A stretch of 64,000 bases of DNA from Pseudonocardia parietis (GTDB taxonomy: Bacteria > Actinomycetota > Actinomycetes > Mycobacteriales > Pseudonocardiaceae). Location of the stretch: contig NZ_JAGINU010000001.1 of assembly GCF_017876315.1 (NCBI RefSeq), positions 434,001 through 498,000 on the forward strand, written 5' to 3'. The notes under the pieces were generated by a model. It was not told the DNA's origin. It made no database searches and saw only the letters and a list, made by a program, of their open reading frames with translations. The position numbers and the translations under genes are program-made. Below, one piece after another: positions 25,427 through 34,876 of this stretch (position 1 is its first letter; each line of letters starts with the position of its first letter).

Positions 25427-26925
25427 TGGCCGGGGACAGCCCCGCCGCGGCGCCGACCACGCCCACCGGCCGCGGGATCGAACTGCTGATGCTCGGCCTG
25501 GCCGCCGTGCTGACGACCAGCGCCCTGGTGCTCGTGGAGGCCAACCAGGAGCAGTCGCTCACCACCGACCTGCTGTTCGTCGGCCTCGCCTACCTGGTGC
25601 TGTTCGCGCTCGCGCACCTCGTGGTGCGGAAGCTGGCGCCGTACGCGGACCCGCTGATCCTGCCGTCGGTCGCGCTGCTCAACGGCCTCGGCCTGGTCAT
25701 GATCCACCGGCTGGACCTGGCCCGGGCCGCGCGCGCCGAGCTGCTCGGCCGCGCGGAACCGTCCGGGCTGATCACCGCCCAGATGACGTGGACGGTCGCC
25801 GGTCTCACCCTGTTCGCACTGGTCCTGTTCTTCCTGCGCGACCACCGCACGCTGGCCCGCTACGGCTACACCGCGGGCTTCGTCGGCCTGGTGCTGCTCG
25901 CCCTGCCCGCGCTGCTGCCGTCCTCGATCTCCGAGGTCAACGGCGCGAAGCTGTGGATCCGGATCCCCGGCGGCCCGGGCATCCAGCCCGGTGAGTTCGC
26001 CAAGATCCTGTTGATCGTCTTCTTCGCGGCCTACCTGGTCCAGAAGCGCAACCTGCTCTCCACCGCGGGCCGCCGGTTCCTCGGCATGGAGCTGCCGCGG
26101 GCCCGGGACCTCGCACCGCTGCTCGTCGCGTGGGGCCTGTCCGTCGGGATCCTGGTGATCCAGCGCGACCTCGGCAGCTCACTGCTGATCTTCGGCCTGG
26201 TGCTGGTCCTGCTCTACACCGCCACCGAGCGGGTCTCCTGGATGGTCATCGGGCTGTCCGCCTTCGCCTTCGGTGCGGCGATCGCCTACCAGCTGTTCGG
26301 GCACGTCCGGGTACGGGTGCAGATCTGGCTGGACCCCTTCGAGGACTACGAGGGCGGCGGGTTCCAGCTCGCCCAGGCGCTGTTCGGGCTCGGTACCGGC
26401 GGGGTCGGCGGGACCGGTCTCGGAGCCGGGCGGCCGGATCTCGTGCCGTTCGCGGAGTCCGACTTCATCTTCTCCTCGCTCGGCGAGGAGCTGGGCCTCA
26501 TCGGGCTCGCCGCGATCCTGATCGTCTACCTGGTGCTGATCACCCGTGGCCTGCGGTCGGCGCTCGCGGTGCGTGACTCGTACGGCAAGCTGCTCGCGAC
26601 CGGGCTCGCGTTCTCGGTCGCGCTGCAGATCTTCGTCGTCATCGGCGGGGTGACGAGGCTGATCCCGCTGACCGGACTGACCCTGCCGTTCCTGTCGTAC
26701 GGTGGGTCCTCGCTGCTCGCGAACTACGCGCTGGTCGCGATCCTGCTGCGGATCTCGCACGTCGCACGGGCACCGCTGCCGCAGCGCCCCGCACAGCCGC
26801 GGGCCCCGATCGCCGATGCCAGCACCGAGCTCGTCCAGCGCCCGAAGGGCGGCACCACCCCGACGCCCGGCACCACCCCGACGCCCGGCACCGCACCCGT
26901 CCCGGAGAGGAGTGACGAATCGTGA
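25426..26925 (+). CDS. rodA: RodA/FtsW/SpoVE-family peptidoglycan glycosyltransferase
   Basis: A 499-residue SEDS glycosyltransferase that polymerises lipid II and pairs with a class B PBP. About ten to eleven transmembrane helices are visible. The family signature is complete: NGAKLWIRIPGG and IQPGEFAKI, then QRDLGSSLLIFG, and SYGGSS near the C-terminus. The C-terminal tail has a repeated Pro/Thr stretch (GTTPTP twice). Its start overlaps the pstP stop, and its stop overlaps the GTG of pbpA by four bases, so pstP, rodA and pbpA are translated as a unit. Confidence 0.96.
   Translation: MAGDSPAAAPTTPTGRGIELLMLGLAAVLTTSALVLVEANQEQSLTTDLLFVGLAYLVLFALAHLVVRKLAPYADPLILPSVALLNGLGLVMIHRLDLARAARAELLGRAEPSGLITAQMTWTVAGLTLFALVLFFLRDHRTLARYGYTAGFVGLVLLALPALLPSSISEVNGAKLWIRIPGGPGIQPGEFAKILLIVFFAAYLVQKRNLLSTAGRRFLGMELPRARDLAPLLVAWGLSVGILVIQRDLGSSLLIFGLVLVLLYTATERVSWMVIGLSAFAFGAAIAYQLFGHVRVRVQIWLDPFEDYEGGGFQLAQALFGLGTGGVGGTGLGAGRPDLVPFAESDFIFSSLGEELGLIGLAAILIVYLVLITRGLRSALAVRDSYGKLLATGLAFSVALQIFVVIGGVTRLIPLTGLTLPFLSYGGSSLLANYALVAILLRISHVARAPLPQRPAQPRAPIADASTELVQRPKGGTTPTPGTTPTPGTAPVPERSDES
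26851..26903 (+). repeat. 18-bp tandem repeat at the 3' end of rodA
   Basis: GGCACCACCCCGACGCCC occurs exactly twice in tandem from 26851 and a third time in decayed form (GGCACCGCACCCGTCCCG). It encodes the GTTPTP tail repeats of RodA. Confidence 0.8.
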
Positions 26926-28391
26926 ACCGTCCGGTCCGCCGCGTCGCCCTCGCCGTGATGGTCATGATCGTCGCGCTGCTCGCGAACACCACCTACGTCC
27001 AGGTCGTCGTGGCCGGGCAGTACCGCGACGACCCGCGCAACCAGCGCTCGCAGATCGACGAGTACTCCCGCCAGCGCGGCCAGATCACCGCGGGCGGTCA
27101 GGTCCTCGCGCAGAGCGTCGAGTCCGAGGGGCGGCTGCGCTACGCTCGCGAGTACCCGAACGGGCCGGCGTTCGCCCCGATCACCGGGTTCCTGTCCACG
27201 GTCTACGGCAAGGGCGCGCTCGAGCGTTCCGCCGACGACGTGCTCAACGGCACCGACGACCGGCTGTTCGTCCGGCGGCTGTCCGACCTGATCACCGGGC
27301 GCGACCCGGCGGGCGGCAACGTCGTGACCACGATCGACCCCGAGGCCCAGCGGGTCGCGTACGAGGGTCTCGAGTCGCGCGGCTACACCGGCGCCGTCGT
27401 CGCGCTGGAGCCGCAGACCGGCAGCATCCTGGCGATGGCGTCCACGCCGTCGTACGACCCGAACCGGCTCGCGGCGACGGACCCGGCCGAGCAGCAGGCG
27501 GCCTGGCGTGAGTACAACAACGACGAGCTCAACCCGCTGACGAACCGCGCGCTCAACGAGATCGAACCGCCCGGGTCGACGTTCAAGCTGGTCACCACGG
27601 CGGCGGCGCTGCAGAACGGCTACACCCCGGAGAGCCGGCTGACCGCGGCACGCAACATCCAGCTGGCCGACTCCACCACGACGCTGGAGAACTACAACGG
27701 CACGCAGTGCGGCAGCGGGGACACCGCGTCGCTGGCCGAGGCGCTGGCCCGGTCCTGCAACACCGCGTTCGCCCAGCTCGGCGCGGAGCTGGGCGCGGAC
27801 AAGATCCGGGCGCAGGCCGAGGCGTTCGGCATCGGCCGGTCCGACCTGCGGGTCCCGATGCCCGTCACCGCGTCCCAGGTGGGGCCGATGTCGGACGTGC
27901 CGGCCACCCAGCAGTCCGCGATCGGCCAGCGCGACGTCCGGCTGACCCCGATGCAGCTGGCCATGATCGGCGGCTCGATCGCCAACGGCGGCCAGACGAT
28001 GGCCCCGCACCTGATCAAGGAGATCCAGAGCCCGACCCTGGACGTCGTCGACACCATCGAGCCGGACCGGACGACCCGTTCGATGCCGGCCGACGTGGCC
28101 GGCACGCTGACCGATCTGATGATCGGCTCGGAGGAGCGCACCCAGGGCGGCGGCAAGATCACCGGGGTGCAGATCGCGTCCAAGACCGGTACCGCCGAGC
28201 ACGGGACCGACCCCAAGAACACCCCGCCGCACGCCTGGTACGTGGCGTTCGCCCCGGCCGAGGACCCGAAGGTCGCGGTCGCGGTGCTGGTGGAGAGCGG
28301 CGGGGACCGCGGCGCGGAGGCCACCGGCGGTTCGGTCGCGGCCCCGATCGGCCGGGCCGTGATGGCCGAAGCACTCCGGGACGCCCAGTGA
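26922..28391 (+). CDS. pbpA: PbpA, class B penicillin-binding protein
   Basis: A 489-residue transpeptidase that crosslinks the peptidoglycan made by RodA and is a PknB target in mycobacteria. A single N-terminal transmembrane helix (residues 7-28) is followed by the PBP dimerisation region (QRGQIT at the start). The transpeptidase domain has the three catalytic motifs STFK (Ser219), SCN (278-280) and KTGT (421-424). The GTG start overlaps the rodA stop by four bases. The last codons run into a tandem repeat that continues past the stop. Confidence 0.96.
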   Translation: MNRPVRRVALAVMVMIVALLANTTYVQVVVAGQYRDDPRNQRSQIDEYSRQRGQITAGGQVLAQSVESEGRLRYAREYPNGPAFAPITGFLSTVYGKGALERSADDVLNGTDDRLFVRRLSDLITGRDPAGGNVVTTIDPEAQRVAYEGLESRGYTGAVVALEPQTGSILAMASTPSYDPNRLAATDPAEQQAAWREYNNDELNPLTNRALNEIEPPGSTFKLVTTAAALQNGYTPESRLTAARNIQLADSTTTLENYNGTQCGSGDTASLAEALARSCNTAFAQLGAELGADKIRAQAEAFGIGRSDLRVPMPVTASQVGPMSDVPATQQSAIGQRDVRLTPMQLAMIGGSIANGGQTMAPHLIKEIQSPTLDVVDTIEPDRTTRSMPADVAGTLTDLMIGSEERTQGGGKITGVQIASKTGTAEHGTDPKNTPPHAWYVAFAPAEDPKVAVAVLVESGGDRGAEATGGSVAAPIGRAVMAEALRDAQ

Positions 28392-28474
28392 CTCCGGGAC
28401 GCCCGGTGGCTCCGGGGCACGCGACTCCGGGGCACGCGACTCCGGGGAACGCTGCGACGTCGGGGAACGCTGCG
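28373..28474 (+). repeat. degenerate tandem repeat spanning the pbpA stop codon
   Basis: Six units in three doublets follow one another: two of 18 bp (28373, 28391), two of 15 bp (28409, 28424) and two of 18 bp (28439, 28457). All share the core ACTCCGGGG or ACTCCGGGA. The first unit holds the last pbpA codons, and the rest fills most of the 115-base gap before pknA, which holds no other feature I can see. Confidence 0.85.
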
Positions 28475-28506
28475 AGGACGGCGCGGCGCGGGTCCCCGGC
28501 GGCGTC

Positions 28507-30162
28507 ATGAGCGCGCTCACGGCCGGGCAGCTGATCTCCGAGCGCTACCGGCTGGACCGGCGGATCGCGGTCGGCGGGATGGGCGAGGTCTGGGAGGCCT
28601 CGGACACCCGCCTCGGCCGCAGCGTCGCGGTCAAGGTGCTCAAGGCCGACCTGTCCGACGACCCCGAGTTCCTGCACCGGTTCCGGATCGAGGCGCGCAC
28701 GGTGGCGTCGCTGGACCACTCCGGCATCGCCGCGGTGCACGACTACGGCGAGGACGACGGCGTCGCCGGCGGCGGCCGTACGGCCTACCTGGTGATGGAG
28801 CTCGTCCGCGGCGAGCCGCTGTCCACCCGGATCGGGCGCGGCCCCATCCCCGGTGACGAGGCCCTGGACATCCTCGAGCAGGCCGCCCGCGCCCTGTACG
28901 CCGCGCACGAGCGCGGGTTCGTGCACCGCGACGTCAAGCCCGGCAACATCCTGCTGCGCACCGACGGCGTCGTGAAGCTGACCGACTTCGGCATCGCCAA
29001 GGCGGCCGACGCCGTCCCCGTGACCCGGTCCGGGATGGTCATGGGCACCGCCCACTACATCGCGCCGGAACAGGCGTCCGGCGAGGAGGCGGGGCCCTCC
29101 GGGGACGTCTACTCGCTCGGCATCGTCGGGTACGAGTGCCTGGCGGGAGTGCGCCCGTTCCGCGCCGAGAGCGCGGTCGCGGTGGCGATGATGCAGGTCC
29201 GGGACGACCCGCCGCCGCTGCCCGACGAGATCCCGGAACGGGTCCGTGAGCTGATCTCGTCGGTCCTGGTCAAGGACCCGACCCGGCGTTACGTCGACGG
29301 CGCGGAGTTCGCCGACGCGGTCGCCGCGGTCCGCCGCGGGCACCGCCCGCCGCCGGCCGGTATCCCCGCACCCGCCGGTGCCGCACCGGGCTTCCGCGGC
29401 GACGACGAGCCGTCCGCCGAACCGGACCGGCACGCGCGCCACGGCGCCGACGACGACCCGCCACCACCGGCTCCCGGCCGCGCCGCCGACACCCCGGCGC
29501 CTGCGGAGGACCCGGCGTCCTCGCCGCGGCACGGGATCGACGCCGGCCGGCCGGCCGGTCCCGGTGGCAGGCCGCCGACGGGGCCGGGCGCCCGGCCCGC
29601 GACCGGCGACCCGGCCGCCTGGTCCGGTGGGATGCGGGCACCCTGGCCCCAGGGCAGGCCGCGGTCGGGTCCGCTCCCGGTCCCGCCGCCCGGAACACCG
29701 GGGTACGGCTGGGATCCCGGCCGCGACCCGCAGCGCTCCGGCGTCCCGGGCGGCGCCCGGCCCGGGCACGCGCCGGCCGGCCCGCAGGCACCCGGCGCTC
29801 CGCGACCCGGTGCGCCGGGCCCGCAACGTCCGCTCCCCGCCCGGCCGCCGCTCGGCCGCCGCACACCGGAGCGGATGCCCGAGCAGCACCCGTCGGGGCC
29901 ACTGGACCTGACGCCGAAACGCTCCGGACGCGTCAAGGCCTGGCTCGCGGTGCTCTTCGTACTCCTGACCGTCGCCGCCGTGCTGCTGGCGGTCATGATC
30001 CTTCGCGAGGCGCCGGGCGGTGGCCGGACCGACTCACTCGGCCCCGCCGCCGGTACCGTTGCCGTCGCCGAGGGGCGGGAGGCCGACCGTGCGGGACCGG
30101 CGGCCGGTCCCCGCCCGCTCGCCGCCGGCTCGACCCACGAGGGACCGGAGGTCCTCCGGTGA
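28507..30162 (+). CDS. pknA: PknA, membrane Ser/Thr protein kinase
   Basis: A 551-residue Hanks-type kinase controlling cell shape and division. The kinase domain (about 12-275) has the glycine loop VGGMGEVW, Lys43 in VAVKVLK, the catalytic loop HRDVKPGN with Asp142, and DFG at 160-162. The activation loop contains [13 protein letters not shown]. Residues 280-475 are a long Pro/Arg/Ala linker. One transmembrane helix lies near 478-499, followed by a 50-residue outer tail without PASTA domains, as in mycobacterial PknA. The cytoplasmic linker is longer than in M. tuberculosis PknA (431 residues total there). It precedes pknB by about 100 bases. Confidence 0.95.
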   Translation: MSALTAGQLISERYRLDRRIAVGGMGEVWEASDTRLGRSVAVKVLKADLSDDPEFLHRFRIEARTVASLDHSGIAAVHDYGEDDGVAGGGRTAYLVMELVRGEPLSTRIGRGPIPGDEALDILEQAARALYAAHERGFVHRDVKPGNILLRTDGVVKLTDFGIAKAADAVPVTRSGMVMGTAHYIAPEQASGEEAGPSGDVYSLGIVGYECLAGVRPFRAESAVAVAMMQVRDDPPPLPDEIPERVRELISSVLVKDPTRRYVDGAEFADAVAAVRRGHRPPPAGIPAPAGAAPGFRGDDEPSAEPDRHARHGADDDPPPPAPGRAADTPAPAEDPASSPRHGIDAGRPAGPGGRPPTGPGARPATGDPAAWSGGMRAPWPQGRPRSGPLPVPPPGTPGYGWDPGRDPQRSGVPGGARPGHAPAGPQAPGAPRPGAPGPQRPLPARPPLGRRTPERMPEQHPSGPLDLTPKRSGRVKAWLAVLFVLLTVAAVLLAVMILREAPGGGRTDSLGPAAGTVAVAEGREADRAGPAAGPRPLAAGSTHEGPEVLR

Positions 30163-30265
30163 TCCCGCCCAACAGGCGCTCCGGCGCACGTGACGAGTAC
30201 ACCGGCGTGCTCCCGCCTGCCGACCGGCATGATGGGTACGCCTCCGACCCCGGGAACCTGAACCG

Positions 30266-32266
30266 ATGACGACACCGCGACTGCTGTCCGAGCGCTATGA
30301 GCTGGGCGAACCGCTCGGCTACGGCGGCATGGCCGAGGTCCACCGCGGCTTGGACACCCGGCTGGGCCGGGACGTGGCGGTGAAGGTGCTGCGTGCCGAC
30401 CTGGCCCGGGACCCGCAGTTCCAGCTGCGCTTCCGCCGGGAGGCGCAGAACTCGGCGTCGCTCAACCACCCGGCGATCGTCGCGGTCTACGACACCGGCG
30501 AGATCGAGTCGGAGTTCGGGCCGCTGCCCTACATCGTCATGGAGTTCGTCGACGGCCAGACGCTGCGCGAGATCGTCAAGACCCAGGGCCCGTTGTCCCA
30601 ACAGCGGGTCGTCGAGGTGCTGGCCGACGTCTGTGCCGCGCTCGACTTCTCGCACCGGCACGGGATCATCCACCGCGACGTCAAGCCCGCGAACGTCATG
30701 ATCAACGGCGTCGGCGCCGTGAAGGTGATGGACTTCGGCATCGCCCGCGCGCTGGGCGAGGGCCAGAACGTCACCCAGACCGCCGCGGTCATCGGCACCG
30801 CCCAGTACCTGTCCCCGGAGCAGGCCCGCGGCGAGGCCGTGGACGCCCGGTCGGACGTCTACGCCGCAGGCTGCGTGCTGTTCGAGCTGCTGACCGGCGA
30901 GCCGCCGTTCACCGGGGACACCCCGGTCGCGGTCGCCTACCAGCACGTCCGGGAGGACCCGCGGGCGCCGTCCGAGCTGAACCCGTCGGTGCCGCCCGCG
31001 CTCGACGCGGTGGCGCTCAAGGCGCTGAGCAAGAACCCCGCCAACCGCTACCAGTCCTCCGCCGAGATGCGGGCCGACCTGGTCCGGGTGCGCAACGGCG
31101 AGCCGGTGCACGCGCCGCTGGTGCTGAGCGAGTACGAGCGCACCCAGATGATGGCGCACGACGACGCCACCGCGGCGATGCCGACCCGCCGGCTCGAGGG
31201 CGGCTCCGGTCCGCCGACCGGGCGGCACACGATGCCCCCGAACCAGGGGGCCTACCCCGACGAGGAACGGAGCGGCCGCCGGAAGAAGGCCGCCCTGTGG
31301 GTGGCGGCGCTCGCCGTGCTCGGCCTGCTCGGGTTCGTCGGGTTCCAGGTCTTCTCGAGCTCGACGCCCGACCAGATCACGGTGCCGGACGTGCTCGGCC
31401 AGACACCGGAGGAGGCCCGCGCCGCGATCACCAACGCCCGGCTGCTGGTCGACATCCAGAACCAGCCGTCGGACGTCGCGCAGGTCGGCAAGGTCGTGCG
31501 CACCGATCCCGGCGGTGGCAACCAGGTCGCCGAGAACAGCCGGGTGACGCTCTTCCTGGGGACCGGACCGGCCCAGGTGACGGTGCCGTCGCTGGCCGGG
31601 CGTACCCCGCAGGAGGCGGAGACGATGCTGCGCGAGGCCGGGCTGCAGCTGGGCGGGACGACCCAGCAGGACACCTCCGACACCAGCCAGATCGGCAAGG
31701 TCATCTCGTCCAGCCCGGGGCCGGGTGAGACCACCACGGGGAACTCCTCGGTCTCGATCGTGGTCGGGCGCGAGCAGCAGACGATCGCGGTCCCGGACGT
31801 GGCGGGCCGGTCCCCCGAGGAGGCCCAGGCGGCGCTGCGCGACAGCGGGTTCACCTCGGTGTCGGTCAGCCAGGTCGACGGCGGCGGTACCGCAGGCCAG
31901 GTGGTCGGGACCACCCCGGCCGCAGGCACCCGGGTCGCGAAGGACCAGACGATCACGATCCAGGTGAGCCGGGGCAACCAGTCGCAGATCCCGAACGTGG
32001 TCGGCCAGCGGGTGGACGACGCGGTCAACACGTTGCGCGAGGCCGAGCTGTCGTTCCAGATCCAGACCACCGACGTGTCGGACCCGTCGCAGAACGGCGT
32101 GGTGCTCGAGCAGAACCCGTCCGGCGGTTCGCAGTCCACCGACGGGCAGCGGGTCACCCTGACCGTCGGCCAGAACTCCGGTGGCGGCAACGACGGCGGT
32201 GGTGACGGCGGCGGTAGCGGCGGTGACTCGAGCGACCCGAGTAGCAGCGGATTCCCGTTCGACTGA
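30266..32266 (+). CDS. pknB: PknB, PASTA-domain Ser/Thr protein kinase
   Basis: A 666-residue kinase that senses muropeptides or lipid II and controls wall synthesis. The kinase domain matches M. tuberculosis PknB almost position for position: Lys40, catalytic Asp138 in HRDVKPAN, DFG at 156-158, and an activation loop with TQT at 170-172. A transmembrane helix lies at about 341-360. Four PASTA domains begin near residues 370, 437, 506 and 572. The C-terminus adds a Gly/Asp/Ser-rich tail (GGGNDGGGDGGG), which is not typical of mycobacterial PknB. The 103-base gap upstream has no gene and may hold a separate promoter. Confidence 0.97.
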   Translation: MTTPRLLSERYELGEPLGYGGMAEVHRGLDTRLGRDVAVKVLRADLARDPQFQLRFRREAQNSASLNHPAIVAVYDTGEIESEFGPLPYIVMEFVDGQTLREIVKTQGPLSQQRVVEVLADVCAALDFSHRHGIIHRDVKPANVMINGVGAVKVMDFGIARALGEGQNVTQTAAVIGTAQYLSPEQARGEAVDARSDVYAAGCVLFELLTGEPPFTGDTPVAVAYQHVREDPRAPSELNPSVPPALDAVALKALSKNPANRYQSSAEMRADLVRVRNGEPVHAPLVLSEYERTQMMAHDDATAAMPTRRLEGGSGPPTGRHTMPPNQGAYPDEERSGRRKKAALWVAALAVLGLLGFVGFQVFSSSTPDQITVPDVLGQTPEEARAAITNARLLVDIQNQPSDVAQVGKVVRTDPGGGNQVAENSRVTLFLGTGPAQVTVPSLAGRTPQEAETMLREAGLQLGGTTQQDTSDTSQIGKVISSSPGPGETTTGNSSVSIVVGREQQTIAVPDVAGRSPEEAQAALRDSGFTSVSVSQVDGGGTAGQVVGTTPAAGTRVAKDQTITIQVSRGNQSQIPNVVGQRVDDAVNTLREAELSFQIQTTDVSDPSQNGVVLEQNPSGGSQSTDGQRVTLTVGQNSGGGNDGGGDGGGSGGDSSDPSSSGFPFD

Positions 32267-32283
32267 TCAGGAAGGATCGCGGC

Positions 32284-32919
32284 GTGCGCGTACTCGTCGT
32301 CGACAACTACGACAGCTTCGTCTACAACCTGGTCCAGTACCTGGCACAGCTCGGGGCCGAGCCGATCGTCCGCCGCAACGACGAGGTGGAGCTCGACGAG
32401 CTCGACGAGGTCGGTGCGGTGCTCGTCAGCCCCGGCCCCGGCACCCCGGAGCGGGCCGGGCGCAGCGTCGCGGTGATCCGCCGGGCCGCCGAGCGCGGTA
32501 CCCCGCTGCTGGGCGTCTGTCTGGGCCATCAGGCGCTCGCGACCGCCTGGAACGGCGTCGTGGAGCGGGCCCCCGAGCTGCTGCACGGAAAGACCTCGCA
32601 GGTGTTCCACGACGACGTGGGCGTGCTGCGCGGGCTGCCGTCGCCGTTCACCGCGACCCGGTACCACTCGTTGACGATCGCTCCGGACGGGGTGCCGCCC
32701 GAGCTGGAGGTCACCGGGCGCACCGCGACCGGGTTGATCATGGCCGTACGGCACCGTGAGCTACCGGTCGAGGGCGTGCAGTTCCACCCGGAGTCGGTGC
32801 TCACCGAGGGCGGGCACCGGATGCTGGCCACCTGGCTGGGGCAGGCCGGGTATGTCGTCCCGGAGGCGCTCGTGACGCAGCTGACCGAGGAGATGGCCGG
32901 ACTGGTCGCGGGCGTCTGA
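32284..32919 (+). CDS. trpG: glutamine amidotransferase, anthranilate/aminodeoxychorismate synthase component II
   Basis: A 211-residue class I glutamine amidotransferase that supplies ammonia to chorismate-using synthases. The N-terminus VLVVDNYDSFVYNLVQYL is the family hallmark. The nucleophile is Cys79 in GVCLGHQ, and the His and Glu of the triad lie in QFHPESVLTE. In mycobacteria this gene at the pknB end of the cluster is called trpG although it may serve both folate (pabA) and tryptophan synthesis. The start is GTG, 17 bases after pknB. The following 213 bases carry no gene. Confidence 0.93.
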   Translation: MRVLVVDNYDSFVYNLVQYLAQLGAEPIVRRNDEVELDELDEVGAVLVSPGPGTPERAGRSVAVIRRAAERGTPLLGVCLGHQALATAWNGVVERAPELLHGKTSQVFHDDVGVLRGLPSPFTATRYHSLTIAPDGVPPELEVTGRTATGLIMAVRHRELPVEGVQFHPESVLTEGGHRMLATWLGQAGYVVPEALVTQLTEEMAGLVAGV

Positions 32920-33132
32920 CCCGGCCGGTCCGAACCGCGACCCGACCGTCGGTTCCGACCGTGTGACGCGACCGGCCGGAGATCCGCGCTACCGTGGTGG
33001 TGGATCTGTCCGGGTCGGCCGCTCCCCGCGTGCACCGCCCCGTCGCAGGTCCCGCCCCCGGCCGGCGCACCGGCCGGAACGCCAGTGTCCGCAACCGCAG
33101 TGTCCGCCAGCGACAGCCGATGAGGTCCGACC

Positions 33133-33393
33133 ATGCCCAAGTCGAAGGTCCGCAAGAAGGCGGCGTACACCCCGCCGCCGGTCAGCCGTGTCCCGCAGAA
33201 GGTGGCCGGGCCGACCCATCCCGCCTACATCGCGGTCATGGTCGCCATGTGGGTCCTCGGTCTGGCCTGGCTCGTCGTGAACTATCTCGCCGGCCCGTCC
33301 ATCCCGTTCATGGCCGCGCTGGGGAACGCCAACTTCATCATCGGCTTCTCACTCATCGTGGTCGGGCTGCTGATGACCATGCGGTGGCGCTGA
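33133..33393 (+). CDS. crgA: CrgA, septum-associated membrane protein
   Basis: An 86-residue protein that recruits FtsI and PBPs and binds FtsZ at the division site. It starts PKSKVRKKAAYTPP, the conserved basic N-terminus, followed by two transmembrane helices (about 33-52 and 64-82) joined by a short outer loop NYLAGPSIPFMAAL. It ends RWR. GAGG lies 8 bases before the ATG. In mycobacteria and Streptomyces crgA lies close to pknB-trpG, often with a DUF881 gene between, which is absent here. Confidence 0.96.
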   Translation: MPKSKVRKKAAYTPPPVSRVPQKVAGPTHPAYIAVMVAMWVLGLAWLVVNYLAGPSIPFMAALGNANFIIGFSLIVVGLLMTMRWR

Positions 33394-33414
33394 CCGGCGC
33401 AACCCGGCGTCACT

Positions 33415-33445
33415 TGTCCTCACTGTGGATGACGGTTGTGGACAA
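33415..33445. other. cluster of three DnaA-box-like 9-mers
   Basis: TTGTCCTCA (33415-33423, plus), TCATCCACA (minus strand of 33424-33432) and TTGTCCACA (minus strand of 33437-33445) lie within 31 bases. The last equals the high-GC actinobacterial DnaA box; the others differ from DnaA boxes at one position. They fill the gap between crgA and the PH-domain gene. Confidence 0.5.
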
Positions 33446-33451
33446 CCTCAC

Positions 33452-33907
33452 GTGAGCGCCCCGGGTGACCGGTCCGGTCGGCGGCGCTGGTCCACGCCGC
33501 TCGGCGCCGTCGTGGCGGTGTGGGTGCTGGCCGTGGGCGCGGCCGGCTGGCTCGCGGCGCTGGTCGTCACCGGCGCGGACCCGGCGGGCCGGCTGATCTC
33601 GGGGCTCGCCGCGCTCGGACTGGCGCTGGCCGCGGCGTCCGGTACCCGGGCGCGGCCACGGCTCGAGGCAGGTCCGGAGGGCCTCACCGTCCGGCGGCTG
33701 ATCCGGACCCGGCACACGCCGTGGGCCCGGGTGGACGACGTCCGGGTACTGCGGACCCGCCGGTTCGGCCGCGAGTCCGCGCTGCTGGAGCTGGAGCTGC
33801 GGGATCCCGGCGACGGCGAACGGCTGGTCATCCTGGGCCGCGCGGAGCTGGGCGAGGATCCGGTGGACGTGGCGGAGACCCTGGCCGGGCTGCGCCCGCC
33901 CCGGTAG
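33452..33907 (+). CDS. PH-domain membrane protein (Rv0010c-like)
   Basis: A 151-residue protein. Two closely spaced transmembrane helices (about 14-35 and 45-62) are followed by a bacterial PH-like domain with GLTVRRLIRTRHTPWARVDDVRV and LLELELRDPGDGERLVILGRAEL (each read in part). Function is unknown. Its place next to crgA matches Rv0010c in M. tuberculosis. The start is a GTG; another GTG nine codons upstream lies within the DnaA-box-like region. The 3' end faces the rhomboid gene. Confidence 0.82.
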   Translation: MSAPGDRSGRRRWSTPLGAVVAVWVLAVGAAGWLAALVVTGADPAGRLISGLAALGLALAAASGTRARPRLEAGPEGLTVRRLIRTRHTPWARVDDVRVLRTRRFGRESALLELELRDPGDGERLVILGRAELGEDPVDVAETLAGLRPPR

Positions 33908-33930
33908 CGCCCGGCGGGGGCGGCCCCGGG

Positions 33931-34869
33931 TCAGAGGAATGCGGCCCCGGCGCCGATCAGCAGCAGGCCGAGCAGCGCGAGACCGGAGATCGCGACGATC
34001 TGGACCCGGCGGCGGTTCTGCGCCACCGCCCCCGGATAGACCAGGGCGGCGGTCACGGCGGCACCGAAGACGAGCCCGCCGAGGTGCCCCTGCCAGGAGA
34101 TCTGCGGGATGGTGAAGCTGATGACGACGTTGAGCGCGATCACGCCGATCACCTGCCCGGCCGGCAGCTTCAGCCGGCGCAGCAGCACGAACAGCGCGCC
34201 CATCAGCCCGAACACCGCCCCCGACGCACCGGCGGTCGGGCCCAGCGGGTTGCTGAGCAGCATCACCGCAGCGGCCCCGCCGAGCAGCGAGACACCGTAG
34301 ACGGCGACGAACCGGGCCCGGCCCAGTACCGTCTCGACCTCCCGCCCGATGATCCACAGGGCGAACATGTTGAACGCCAGGTGCAGCGGACCGACGTGCA
34401 GGAAACCCGACGTGACGATCCGCCAGTACTCGCCGTTCGCGACGAGCGCGGGGACGAGTGCACCCTCGGCGAACCACGGGGAGGCGAAGTTCCGGTTGAG
34501 GCTGCCCGCAGTGACCACCGTCAGCACGAAGACCGCCACGTTGGCGACGATCAGCCCGGGGACGATCACCGGCTTGCCGGTGCGGCTCGCACCGGCGACG
34601 TTGCGCCACCGCGGCACCGCACGCGCCGAGCCGGCCAGACAGTCCACGCAGTGCTGACCGACCGGCGCCGGGTGCAGGCACTCCGGGCAGGCCGGACGGT
34701 CACAGCGGGTGCAGGCCAGCCGGGTCGGCCGGTCCGGGTGCCGGACGCAGGCGGGTGGACCGCCGGGACCGGCGGGCGGCCGGGGCCCGGGCGGCGGTGC
34801 CGCTCCGGGCAGGCCCGGGTACGGCTCCCGGCCGGATCCGGGCCCGGTGGGGTCTCGTCGTTCGGTCAG
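33931..34869 (-). CDS. rhomboid family intramembrane serine protease with N-terminal zinc-binding domain
   Basis: Intramembrane protease with six or seven helices. The catalytic Ser is in GASGAVFG and the catalytic His in GHLGGLVFG; the HxxxN motif is HLAFNMF. From the first canonical start (GTG at 34647) only 238 residues are made. However, the frame upstream encodes a conserved Cys/His-rich segment: CVRHPDRPTRLACTRC followed by CPECLHPAPVGQHCVDC. That is a B-box-like zinc domain known at the N-terminus of actinobacterial rhomboids. No ATG, GTG or TTG precedes it in frame, but a CTG at 34869 begins LTERRDPTG, so a CTG start giving 312 residues is proposed. It follows ppiA on the same strand. 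Confidence 0.85.
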   Translation of the reverse strand: MTERRDPTGPGSGREPYPGLPGAAPPPGPRPPAGPGGPPACVRHPDRPTRLACTRCDRPACPECLHPAPVGQHCVDCLAGSARAVPRWRNVAGASRTGKPVIVPGLIVANVAVFVLTVVTAGSLNRNFASPWFAEGALVPALVANGEYWRIVTSGFLHVGPLHLAFNMFALWIIGREVETVLGRARFVAVYGVSLLGGAAAVMLLSNPLGPTAGASGAVFGLMGALFVLLRRLKLPAGQVIGVIALNVVISFTIPQISWQGHLGGLVFGAAVTAALVYPGAVAQNRRRVQIVAISGLALLGLLLIGAGAAFL

Positions 34870-34876
34870 GGCTGTC

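Noticed and set aside
28392..28506. Read-through of the pbpA stop into the tandem repeat
   Set aside because: PbpA ends at the usual place for the family, and the extension is Arg-rich without resemblance to PbpA tails.
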